Positions 1 to 6,057 of a stretch of DNA of 6,057 nt are shown one piece after another. The notes beneath the pieces are model-generated. The model ran no database searches. It was not told the DNA's origin and worked only from the letters and a program-made list of their open reading frames with translations. The first letter of the stretch is position 1, and each line of letters begins with the position of its first letter. The translations under genes were made by a program, and so were the position numbers. The stretch comes from Verrucomicrobiales bacterium (lineage in GTDB: Bacteria > Verrucomicrobiota > Verrucomicrobiia > Verrucomicrobiales > DEV007), in NCBI GenBank assembly GCA_023253615.1, contig JALRFZ010000670.1, forward strand, positions 1-6,057. The letters are read 5' to 3'.

Positions 1-1798
1 CCGCGGGAGAATCGACCGGCTTTTCGAGATCCCCGACCGGGATGAACTGCACCGCGTCCGCGACGACATAACCCGAGGTGCCCTCGTTCGAGATCAGCAC
101 GAAATTCGCTCCGTTCGTCTCGAAGGTGTATTGACCGAGCGAAGCGAATCGTCCCTCGATCGGCGGAGGCCCGCTCATGTCGAACCGCATTGGAAAATCC
201 CCGTCCGCACTCGAGATCAGGATCGGCACGGAGTCGGATCGCCCCGCCCCGGGTGCCCACGCGAGCCTTACCTCGTAACGTCCGCGCTTGGGCACGCGGG
301 CGACAAAGCTGAGCGTCTTCAATCCCTTGCCGTCGTTCTCGTCGTGCAGGTAACCGTCGCCGATGTAACTCTTCGTGTGGACGGATGCCTTCCACGTCCC
401 CACCTTTTCGGCCTCGCTGTCATCGACCACGATGCCCGGCAGATCACCTGCCCCGACGATGGCCGGCATGCCTTCGGTACCGCGCGAGGGATCGGCGGCG
501 ACGGCGGACTCGCGTTCTTTCTCCGCGGCTTTCAGATTCGTTTCCAGCTTCGCCAATTGCGCCTCATGGTCGGTGAGGCTGGCCTCTTCGGCCGGATCGA
601 GCGGCAGGGGCAGATCGAGCCAGCTCGAGACGTTCGAGTGGGCCAGGATCGTCGTGTTCGCGAGGATCCCGGCCAGCGCGTGGTAATCCCGCGTCGGCAC
701 CGGGTCGAATTTGTGATCGTGACAGCGCGCGCAGCCCAGGGTCTGTCCCATCAGTGCCTTCCCGATCGTATCGAGCTGCTCGTCGACGATGTCGAAATCG
801 AGCTGCCTTTTGTCCTGCTCTTCGAGATTGTGATTGCCCAGCGCGAGAAACCCGGTCGCGACGAGGCGGCGTTGTTGTTCCGTCAGGGCGACGCCCTCGC
901 GCGGCATCAGGTCGCCCGCGATCTGCTCGCGCAGAAACTGATCATAGGGCAGGTCGCGGTTGAAAGCGTCGATGACATAATCGCGATACCGCCAGGCCTC
1001 GCGCATGATGAGACCGCGCAAGGTGTAGGATTCCCCGAAGCGCGCGAGATCGAGCCAATGCCTGCCCCATCGCTCGCCGAAGGCGGATGACGCGAGGAGC
1101 CGCTCCACCTCGCGCTCCCAGGCCGCCTCCGAGGGATCGGCAACAAAAGCGCGGATCTGCTCCGGCGTCGGCGGCAGTCCCGTCAGATCGAAATGCAGTC
1201 GGCGGAGCCGTGCCTCGGGCGATGCGGCGGGCGCGGGCTCGAGCGCGGCGGTCTCCAGCTTCGCAAGGAGAAAACGGTCGATTTCACCCTGCCTCTCCGT
1301 CGCCTTTTCCGGCTGCGGCACCTCATGATGCCGCGGCGGCCGGTACGACCAGAATTCCCTGCCCTTCTCCACCGGCAGACCATCCGAGACCTTTGCGACC
1401 GTGCCCGACCTGGGATCCGGCGCGCCCATCGCCACCCATTTCTCCAGCGCCGCGATCTTCGCCGGCGACAGGCGGGACTTCGGTGGCATCTCGAGGTGGG
1501 GATTCTCGTAGCGCACACTCTCGATCAAGAGGCTGCCGGCGGGATCCCCCGGCACCAAGGCCGGACCGGAATCCCCTCCCACGCTCCATCCCTCGCGCGA
1601 ATCGAGGACGAGACCGCCCTTTTGCGCCTCGGCCGCGGAATGGCATTCGTAGCAGTGCTCCACGAAGATCGGGCGGATCTCCTTTTCGAAAAAGGCGATC
1701 TCCTCGGTGGCCACCCCCAGGGCCGGACACGCCGCCACCGCGAAAAAGGTTATCCCCTTTCCAAACAGACGATGAAGCCCTGATGTTTCCGCTGCCAT
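1..1798 (-). CDS. Planctomycete-type cytochrome c / DUF1549 protein with golvesin-like domain, 3' end outside window
   Basis: The frame is open from an ATG at 1798 to the left edge, giving 599 residues and no stop. A weak signal sequence (about residues 12-30, hydrophobic core ITFFAVAACPALGVA) suggests export. Residues 35-130 match the planctomycete cytochrome c domain (PSCyt1), with the haem motif CYECH at 49-53 and an EMPP segment at 103-106 that could carry the Met ligand. Residues 172-385 match DUF1549 (PSCyt2): the LTGLPPTPEQI signature at 205-215 and a second CxxCH (CARCHDHKFDP) at 356-366. A short Glu/Lys-rich, probably coiled linker (403-432) leads to a golvesin C-terminal-like beta domain (about 456-588: IVVDDSEA, GYLHDENDGKG, GYVVADAVQF). 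Family members usually end in DUF1553, expected beyond the edge. The family is abundant in PVC bacteria and lacks a firm biochemical role; a periplasmic haem redox function linked to polymer use is only a suggestion. Family assignment is firm; the start is less certain, because the first 18 codons have atypical A/T-rich third positions and no Shine-Dalgarno site is visible. Confidence 0.9.
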   Translation of the reverse strand, partial: MAAETSGLHRLFGKGITFFAVAACPALGVATEEIAFFEKEIRPIFVEHCYECHSAAEAQKGGLVLDSREGWSVGGDSGPALVPGDPAGSLLIESVRYENPHLEMPPKSRLSPAKIAALEKWVAMGAPDPRSGTVAKVSDGLPVEKGREFWSYRPPRHHEVPQPEKATERQGEIDRFLLAKLETAALEPAPAASPEARLRRLHFDLTGLPPTPEQIRAFVADPSEAAWEREVERLLASSAFGERWGRHWLDLARFGESYTLRGLIMREAWRYRDYVIDAFNRDLPYDQFLREQIAGDLMPREGVALTEQQRRLVATGFLALGNHNLEEQDKRQLDFDIVDEQLDTIGKALMGQTLGCARCHDHKFDPVPTRDYHALAGILANTTILAHSNVSSWLDLPLPLDPAEEASLTDHEAQLAKLETNLKAAEKERESAVAADPSRGTEGMPAIVGAGDLPGIVVDDSEAEKVGTWKASVHTKSYIGDGYLHDENDGKGLKTLSFVARVPKRGRYEVRLAWAPGAGRSDSVPILISSADGDFPMRFDMSGPPPIEGRFASLGQYTFETNGANFVLISNEGTSGYVVADAVQFIPVGDLEKPVDSPA

Positions 1799-1838
1799 GG
1801 GTAAAACGCCGGGTCCGGCGATCGTTCGGAAGGGTAAA
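1799..1838 (-). repeat. Direct repeat TTTACCC, two copies 33 bp apart
   Basis: On the minus strand TTTACCC occurs at 1838-1832 and again at 1805-1799, immediately before the proposed ATG of the cytochrome gene. The start-to-start distance is 33 bp, about three helical turns, which would put both copies on the same face of the DNA. That could suit a regulator binding as a dimer. Two 7-mers in one short stretch can also arise by chance. Confidence 0.35.
1803..1820 (-). terminator. Short GC hairpin followed by TTTT, weak terminator candidate
   Basis: On the minus strand CGCCGG and CCGGCG (1820-1815 and 1812-1807) are perfect inverted arms two bases apart; realistically this folds as five pairs closing a four-base loop. 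It is followed directly by TTTT (1806-1803). This is the layout of an intrinsic terminator for the upstream gene ending at 1924, but the stem is short and the T run is only four. It ends four bases before the proposed ATG of the next gene, so it might instead affect initiation of that gene. Confidence 0.35.
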
Positions 1839-1857
1839 GGATTCCACCACCTTCCGA
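1826..1857 (-). repeat. 8-bp inverted repeat in the leader of the cytochrome gene
   Basis: TCGGAAGG (1857-1850 on the minus strand) and CCTTCCGA (1833-1826) are perfect reverse complements separated by 16 bases. In RNA this would form a hairpin; in DNA it could be an operator. It lies in the 125-bp gap between the stop at 1924 and the ATG at 1798, directly upstream of the shorter GC hairpin. The left-hand TTTACCC repeat copy overlaps its loop and arm. Confidence 0.4.
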
Positions 1858-1923
1858 CAAGGTTCATGAAATCACGGGTTTGCGTGTCCGGGGTGGTGTC
1901 CAAAATCCCGTCCGAGGTCATCC

Positions 1924-3018
1924 TCACGGATAGGGCATGGTCGCGCGCGGACCGATCTCCTCCTTCATCTCCCCTTCGATCCGGGCAAGGATCGCGGCAT
2001 AATCGCGCTCCGGCACGACGACTCGGCCGATTCCCTCACTCAACTTTTCCCACACCTCCCGGCGGCGCGGCCGCGGCTCGCAGGAAACGACCACCAGCCC
2101 GCGGCAGTCGCGTCCGTGGATGAAATCATCCGGCCCGCAGGGCAAACGATAGCTTTTGGCGGCAGGCGCATCCACCGGAAACAAGCCGCGCACCAACCAT
2201 GGCGTGATGACCCCGTCGTCACGCCCCGTGTCGAGGTGGCGTTTCAAAGTCGCTTTCTCGGCCCACCACTTTCCCTCCACCAAGGTCATGGCCCGACTGT
2301 AGACCTCCACCGGCACGAGCCCGAGAGCGGCGAGCTCGCGCTCCAGCTCCCGCGTCACCGCTTCATCGAAAGACACCCCCTCCAACCGCAGCGCCCGTCC
2401 CGCCACCGCCGCCCCGACGGCGTGCGAAGGGAGATCTTCGAAGGAGAAAGCCGAGCTTTTCTCCGGCATCCCGGGCACGTTGTGAAAGCCATACCACGTC
2501 AGGATCTCGCGCCAGTTGCTCAGATCGAGAGCCGCCGTCTCCCCCGCCCGGACCGCCACCTCCTCGATGAGCCGCGCCTTTGCCACGGGATCGAGACGAG
2601 TCCAGAAACCCGGATAGCGGAACGACACGCGATAGGTGGTGCGATCGATGTTTTCGAAGGAAAAACCCGCCTCGCCGCGTGTCAACGAATCGCGCACGTG
2701 GTAGTGGACGTAGCCCGCGAGATCGATCGCCCGGCGGATATGGGCGAGATCGAGAAAACCGCCCCGGCGGGTGTAGAAATGACCCCGCGCCAGCTCGCTC
2801 GATGGCCCCATCCCGAGCGAATCGATTTTCACCCGGTAGAGATGCGACCCGAAATCCACACCCGTCGGGAGCACTTCGAGCAAAAAGTTCGGATAAGGCG
2901 AGGCCGCGATGCGTAGCCGGGGGACTTTCTCCGCCTGCCAGTCCGAGAGACCTCCCCCCTGGAGGACGGACGGCAGTGCCATCGCGAGCAGAAGACCAAC
3001 CCGGACCTTCGTCATCAT
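1924..3018 (-). CDS. Exported protein of unknown function, probably DUF4056 family
   Basis: This encodes 364 residues from the ATG at 3018 (reading MMTKV; the second ATG, at 3015, is an equally possible start). The N-terminus is a clear signal peptide: Lys/Arg, then GLLLAMALPSVL, with cleavage likely near residues 20-24. The mature part has no membrane segment. Conspicuous stretches are FYTRRGGFLDLAHIRRAID (81-99), EILTWYGF (171-178), a Pro-Glu-Lys turn at 185-187, and FSFEDLPSHAVG (191-202). From memory these resemble conserved blocks of DUF4056, a bacterial family of about this size with no known activity. The invariant-looking Asp90, His93, Asp99, Glu187 and Glu194/Asp195 could form an active or metal site; this is inference. 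The start overlaps the stop of the upstream hydrolase gene (ATGA), and GGAAAAG lies just before it, so co-translation is likely. An upstream extension of the open frame to 3420 runs inside the hydrolase gene and is rejected. Confidence 0.85.
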   Translation of the reverse strand: MMTKVRVGLLLAMALPSVLQGGGLSDWQAEKVPRLRIAASPYPNFLLEVLPTGVDFGSHLYRVKIDSLGMGPSSELARGHFYTRRGGFLDLAHIRRAIDLAGYVHYHVRDSLTRGEAGFSFENIDRTTYRVSFRYPGFWTRLDPVAKARLIEEVAVRAGETAALDLSNWREILTWYGFHNVPGMPEKSSAFSFEDLPSHAVGAAVAGRALRLEGVSFDEAVTRELERELAALGLVPVEVYSRAMTLVEGKWWAEKATLKRHLDTGRDDGVITPWLVRGLFPVDAPAAKSYRLPCGPDDFIHGRDCRGLVVVSCEPRPRRREVWEKLSEGIGRVVVPERDYAAILARIEGEMKEEIGPRATMPYP

Positions 3019-4895
3019 TTCTTTTCCGGGATTCGCTCCGCCACCGGCAGCACGATGGCCGACGGGCGCGACGCATCGTGCCAGACCGTGTTCTCCGCGA
3101 CGACCTGTCTCCGGTGTTGGGCGAGCGGCTCGCCCGTATTCGGATTCACGTCGAAACGCGGGAAGTTGCTGCTGCTCACCTCCACGCGGAGACGATGGCC
3201 CTTCTTGAAGACATTGCTCGTGGGATAGAGGCGGATCGTGAACGGATAGACCGTGCCGGGCTCCATCAGTTTCTCTTCGGCGAGGCTCTCTCGAAATCGG
3301 GCCCGCACGATGCCCTCGGTGATTTTCAGATCGAATCCACCCGGCCAGTCGTCCGATGCGGGATAGACATCGACGAGCTTGGCGGTGAAGTCCGTGTCGA
3401 GCGCGGTCGATGACGCCCACAGCTTCACCTCGATCTCGCCGGTCACCTCCAGATCAGCCTCGAGCGGACCGGTCTCGAAAACGACGATGTCATTCCGCGC
3501 CGTCAACGGGATGGGGCGTTTCCAGTTCCAGACATGCTCGCCTCCCCGCTGGTCCCAGGCCCCTTGCAGGAGGATGTCGTTCCCGCTCGAGATATTGCCA
3601 CCGATCGTGGGAACGGGATCGGCCGGATCGAAAAGGTAGGTGGTCGAGCCTCCGTCTTCCCGCGGCGGCACCTCGGAGAGCCCGCCGTCCGCCCCGAAGT
3701 AAAACGATCGCGGCCGCGAGGTCGCCGGCGGCCATTCCGCCTCGTCGCGCCAGATCCCGCCGTGGAAAAGCTTCCCCTCCTCCGTCTTGTGTCCGTCGCC
3801 CGTCCCCATCGTGAAGATCCGCACGCGGCTCGCGAAAGGCGCGGCCTTGCCCACCGAGTTGTCGATCCCCTTCAGCCAGTGATCATACCACTCGCGACGC
3901 CAGGCCAGCTCGTCGGGAATGGCCGCCTCTTTTCCGAAATCGACCTGCCCGTGGGCCGAGTCGCGCTGCAGACCGTGGATCCACGGCCCCATGATGAGGT
4001 AGACATCGCTCTTCAGCGCCTTCGAGAGCACCCCGTAATTCGCCGTCGTGTTCCCCGCCCAAGAATCATACCAGCCACCGACGAGATAGACCGGGATATC
4101 CTGGTAGGCGTCCGCCTGGCCGAGAATGTGATTCTGCTCCCAGAAGGCGTCGTTCTTCCCGTGCCGCATCGCCTCGATGAGCCATTCCTCGTATTCCGGG
4201 GCGAATTGCAGGGGCGTCATCCCCTTCCGCAGCGGCAGGTTCGCGAGGTAATCGAAGCGGTTCGCCGCCATCTCCTTCAGCATCGCCGCCGTCGCCGGAT
4301 TCTTCCCCGCCTGTGAGCCGTTCGCCGCATTCAGCATGATCCAATTCCAGAAGCGCAGCTCGAAGGCCCCCGCGTTCCGCATTGACTGCACCCCGCAATT
4401 CGCGACCGCGTCGACCGGGATCACCGTTGCCAGCTCCTTCGCCCCTTCCAACGCCAGGGCGTGTTGGGTGCCGCCGACATACGAGGTGCCGATCATCCCG
4501 ATCTTGCCGCTGAACCACGGCTGACGCCCGATCCAGGCCGCGCAGTCGGCGCCGTCGCGCCCGTCGTCGCTCATCCAATGCCACACGCCCTCGCTCGCGT
4601 AGCGCCCCCGGCAATCCTGGGCGATGAAGATATAACCGTGTCTCGCGAAATATTCCGCGTGCTTCTTCGCTCCGCCTTTGTTGTAGGGGGTCCGGGTGAG
4701 GATCACGGGAAAGGTCCCTTCGAGCTTCACGCCGTTCTTCGCCGGGAAATAGAGATCCGTCGCGAGCTTCACTCCATCGCGCATCGCCACCATCACGTCC
4801 GCCTCCACCACCGGCGCGTCGGCCGGCCTCACCTCGTCCGCGCCGAGACGGGAAACGATCAATGGGAAGAACGCGAGGAGCAGGAACCGTTGCAT
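3015..4895 (-). CDS. Exported CocE/NonD family serine hydrolase (X-Pro dipeptidyl-peptidase S15 type)
   Basis: This 626-residue alpha/beta hydrolase belongs to the family of CocE cocaine esterase, X-Pro dipeptidyl peptidase and glutaryl-7-ACA acylase, which cleave ester or amide bonds in small acyl substrates. Residues 1-19 form a signal peptide (MQRFLLLAFFPLIVSRLGA), so the enzyme is probably periplasmic or secreted. The catalytic domain covers about 30-345. The nucleophile is Ser138 in GTSYVGG, the Asp is Asp277 in GGWYD, and the His is His307 in GPWIHG. Tyr71 in RTPYNKG fits the oxyanion-hole Tyr of CocE. Residues 390-620 form the C-terminal jelly-roll domain, including the WDQRGG segment at 447-452. 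Length and motifs are normal and the triad is complete, so it should be active; the substrate cannot be told. The ATG at 4895 is chosen because it begins the signal peptide; an in-frame ATG at 4943 would bury it under 16 extra residues. The gene ends in a 4-bp overlap with the next. Confidence 0.95.
   Translation of the reverse strand: MQRFLLLAFFPLIVSRLGADEVRPADAPVVEADVMVAMRDGVKLATDLYFPAKNGVKLEGTFPVILTRTPYNKGGAKKHAEYFARHGYIFIAQDCRGRYASEGVWHWMSDDGRDGADCAAWIGRQPWFSGKIGMIGTSYVGGTQHALALEGAKELATVIPVDAVANCGVQSMRNAGAFELRFWNWIMLNAANGSQAGKNPATAAMLKEMAANRFDYLANLPLRKGMTPLQFAPEYEEWLIEAMRHGKNDAFWEQNHILGQADAYQDIPVYLVGGWYDSWAGNTTANYGVLSKALKSDVYLIMGPWIHGLQRDSAHGQVDFGKEAAIPDELAWRREWYDHWLKGIDNSVGKAAPFASRVRIFTMGTGDGHKTEEGKLFHGGIWRDEAEWPPATSRPRSFYFGADGGLSEVPPREDGGSTTYLFDPADPVPTIGGNISSGNDILLQGAWDQRGGEHVWNWKRPIPLTARNDIVVFETGPLEADLEVTGEIEVKLWASSTALDTDFTAKLVDVYPASDDWPGGFDLKITEGIVRARFRESLAEEKLMEPGTVYPFTIRLYPTSNVFKKGHRLRVEVSSSNFPRFDVNPNTGEPLAQHRRQVVAENTVWHDASRPSAIVLPVAERIPEKK
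3021..3027 (-). promoter_or_regulatory. Shine-Dalgarno-like GGAAAAG before the DUF4056-like gene
   Basis: The purine run GGAAAAG sits two bases before the ATG at 3018 and five before the ATG at 3015, inside the last codons of the hydrolase gene. With the ATGA overlap it supports reinitiation at this point. The match to the anti-Shine-Dalgarno sequence is partial, and the spacing suits the second ATG better. Confidence 0.45.
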
Positions 4896-4900
4896 GCGGC

Positions 4901-4930
4901 AGTGTGGGACAAAAACGCCACCTTTGTCAA
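4901..4930 (-). promoter_or_regulatory. Candidate sigma70-type promoter for the CocE-like hydrolase gene
   Basis: On the minus strand a perfect -35 hexamer TTGACA (4930-4925) is followed after 18 bases by CACACT (4906-4901), a weak -10 with three of six matches to TATAAT. Transcription would begin at about 4895-4893, right at the hydrolase ATG (4895), implying a leaderless or nearly leaderless message. In agreement, there is no Shine-Dalgarno sequence before that ATG. The -10 match is poor, so the call is tentative. Confidence 0.4.
4908..4928 (-). repeat. Inverted repeat GACAAA-N9-TTTGTC in the promoter spacer
   Basis: GACAAA (4928-4923 on the minus strand) and TTTGTC (4913-4908) are perfect 6-bp inverted arms with nine bases between. 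The first arm overlaps the -35 hexamer, and the second lies just before the proposed -10. This is where a repressor operator would be placed. A 6-bp repeat is short enough to be chance. Confidence 0.3.
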
Positions 4931-4942
4931 AGCCCGGAAACA

Positions 4943-4971
4943 CGGGGACGGCCTCCGCGTCTCCGTCCCCG
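4943..4971 (-). terminator. 9-bp hairpin after the CrtC/AttH-like gene
   Basis: CGGGGACGG (minus strand, 4971-4963) and CCGTCCCCG (4951-4943) pair perfectly over nine bases around an 11-base loop. The stem begins six bases after the stop codon of the CrtC/AttH-like gene (TGA at 4979-4977). It is followed by TGTTTCC rather than a true T run, so it may be a weak terminator or a 3'-end-protecting hairpin. It separates that gene from the candidate promoter of the hydrolase gene. Confidence 0.5.
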
Positions 4972-4976
4972 GCCCT

Positions 4977-6057
4977 TCACCTCAGCTTCTGCCCGATGTC
5001 GTCGGCGTATCCCGTCATCTCGAGGTAGGCCCGGCCGACGGTCTCACCGGAGTCTTCGTCGATCACGTCGCAGGCGCCTTCCCAATAGCTGACGCCTCCG
5101 CTGCCTCCCGTCATTTCCTGCTGCTCCATCAGGGGCAAGAGCCGCAGCCGTTGTTCGCGCCCATCGGCCGGATCGCGCGTGGTGATCAGGGGCGACACCG
5201 GATAAGCCGCGCCCGTGTCCGGACTTTTCCAGATGCCCTCGTGACTCCACCGGTAATCGCCCGATTTGACGTGTGTCAGGGTGCCGTCGCGATCGATCCA
5301 GACGAGCTTCGAATACTCCGAAATGCCGCCGTCTTTCGTCCGCAGCACGTAGACCATGATTTCGCGCCCGTCGACGAACTGGATGCAGGTCCAATCCCAT
5401 CCGATCTGGTCCTCGTCGAGCTGGCTGCTCGAGATCTCGTGGTCCATCCACGCCTCGCCCGATACGTCCAGCGTCACGCCATCGAGTTCCAGCCTGCCCT
5501 CCGCCGCGAGGCGTGGGAAAGTGATGTAATAGCTCGAGGCCGTGCCTTCCGGCCCTTTTCGCGAAATGCCGTCTTCACCAAAGATGACGTGCGCTTTCCT
5601 TGGCACGAGCTTCAACGATAGAGCGGCCTCGGCCCGGATCGAACCTTCCAGCAGCAAATCATCCCCCTCGCGGCGCAGCGTCCAATTGCCGTTGTGGACA
5701 TCGAGATCACCCACCTTCGCCCCCGCATCCCAGCCCCCGCGATTGAGCCGCTCCTCATGCAAAAAGCGGCCCGTCTCCGGATCGCTCAATCCCATGTGGG
5801 CGAGGTAAAGCTGCTCCGTGCCGAAATCCTCGCCCGCCGGCACCTCGACGGGTTGTTGTCCGAGCCGGAAGAAGGTCGCCTGGAAGCCGAAGCGGCGTTC
5901 CCCCGCGAAGAGATGCCCGGTCAGATACCACCATTCGATCTTGAAGTCGGGATGGCTGCCGTGGTCCCGCGGGAACTCCAGCCGATGCCCGGCGCGAGGC
6001 ACGTTCCATTCTTCTGCCGATGCCATCGGAGCGCCCGCAAAGACCAAGAGGAGACCC
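4977..6057 (-). CDS. Exported CrtC/AttH-like (lipocalin-fold) protein, 5' end outside window
   Basis: The frame is open from the right edge to TGA at 4979-4977. The first visible residues, GLLLVFAGAPMASA, are the hydrophobic core and Ala-x-Ala end of a signal peptide, with cleavage expected before EEW; the true start codon therefore lies beyond the edge, and the in-frame TTG at 6047 is not the start. The next 345 residues match the CrtC/AttH superfamily, which has two lipocalin-like beta domains. Numbering from the TTG, the signatures are DHGSHPDFKIEWWYLTG (28-44), GEAWMDHEISSSQ (197-209) with WDWTCIQF (217-224), and YWEGACDV near 321 with GRAYLEMTGY (338-347). CrtC hydrates carotenoids, but most exported relatives have unknown function and are often encoded beside AttE/F/G-type ABC transporter genes. 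No lipobox Cys is seen, so this looks soluble rather than lipid-anchored. Carotenoid hydratase activity should not be assumed. Confidence 0.9.
   Translation of the reverse strand, partial: GLLLVFAGAPMASAEEWNVPRAGHRLEFPRDHGSHPDFKIEWWYLTGHLFAGERRFGFQATFFRLGQQPVEVPAGEDFGTEQLYLAHMGLSDPETGRFLHEERLNRGGWDAGAKVGDLDVHNGNWTLRREGDDLLLEGSIRAEAALSLKLVPRKAHVIFGEDGISRKGPEGTASSYYITFPRLAAEGRLELDGVTLDVSGEAWMDHEISSSQLDEDQIGWDWTCIQFVDGREIMVYVLRTKDGGISEYSKLVWIDRDGTLTHVKSGDYRWSHEGIWKSPDTGAAYPVSPLITTRDPADGREQRLRLLPLMEQQEMTGGSGGVSYWEGACDVIDEDSGETVGRAYLEMTGYADDIGQKLR

Noticed and set aside
1323..1850. Minus-strand open frame of 175 residues, 1850-1323
   Set aside because: It is out of frame with the cytochrome gene, which carries the CxxCH and DUF1549 motifs over the same bases. 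Its product is Gly/Arg-rich with no domain.
131..1869. Long open frames on the plus strand (131-1090 and 1087-1869)
   Set aside because: They lie antisense to the cytochrome/DUF1549 gene, whose minus-strand translation shows clear family motifs. Their products are Arg/Pro-rich with no recognisable domain, as expected from GC-rich antisense frames.
2116..3413. Plus-strand open frames 2116-2916 and 2580-3413
   Set aside because: They are antisense to the DUF4056-like gene and the end of the hydrolase gene. They have low-complexity Arg/Pro/His-rich products and no motif.
3019..3420. Upstream extension of the DUF4056-like frame to 3420
   Set aside because: The added 134 residues overlap the conserved C-terminal domain of the hydrolase in another frame and would place the signal peptide in the middle of the protein.
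4896..4943. Hydrolase start at the in-frame ATG at 4943
   Set aside because: It would put 16 residues (MFPGFDKGGVFVPHCR) ahead of a good signal peptide, would begin inside the hairpin arm, and would lie upstream of the candidate promoter.
3534..5621. Plus-strand open frames 3534-4316 and 4461-5621 (260 and 386 residues)
   Set aside because: They are antisense to the hydrolase and CrtC/AttH-like genes. The longer one spans the gap between two genes without any recognisable domain. Length alone is explained by high GC content.

Overview
The window is GC-rich bacterial DNA, densely coded on one strand. Four genes read right to left on the minus strand, and both outermost genes run off the window. 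The best taxonomic clue is the leftmost gene, which combines a Planctomycete-type cytochrome c domain, a DUF1549 (PSCyt2) domain and a golvesin C-terminal-like domain. That architecture is a hallmark of the PVC group, so the window most likely comes from a Verrucomicrobiota or Planctomycetota genome, with Verrucomicrobiota favoured. This is an inference from domains, not a search result.

In transcription order the layout is as follows. (1) 6057-4977 is an exported CrtC/AttH-like lipocalin-fold protein; the start of its signal peptide lies beyond the right edge. (2) An 81-bp gap holds a 9-bp hairpin and a promoter-like sequence. (3) 4895-3015 is an exported CocE/NonD-family serine hydrolase with a complete Ser-Asp-His triad. 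(4) 3018-1924 overlaps it by four bases (ATGA) and encodes an exported protein of unknown function that resembles DUF4056. (5) A 125-bp gap holds two small inverted repeats and a TTTACCC direct repeat. (6) 1798-1 is the large c-type-cytochrome/DUF1549 protein; its C-terminal part, normally DUF1553, lies beyond the left edge.

All four products appear to have export signals, so the cluster acts outside the cytoplasm. The hydrolase and the unknown protein are probably translationally coupled. The other two genes may be separate transcription units. No shared pathway can be read from the sequence. I see no mobile element, CRISPR array, tRNA, rRNA or phage gene. Nothing here amounts to a clear new system. 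The points most worth a second look are the structured leader before the cytochrome gene, the golvesin-like insert, and the coupled unknown protein.
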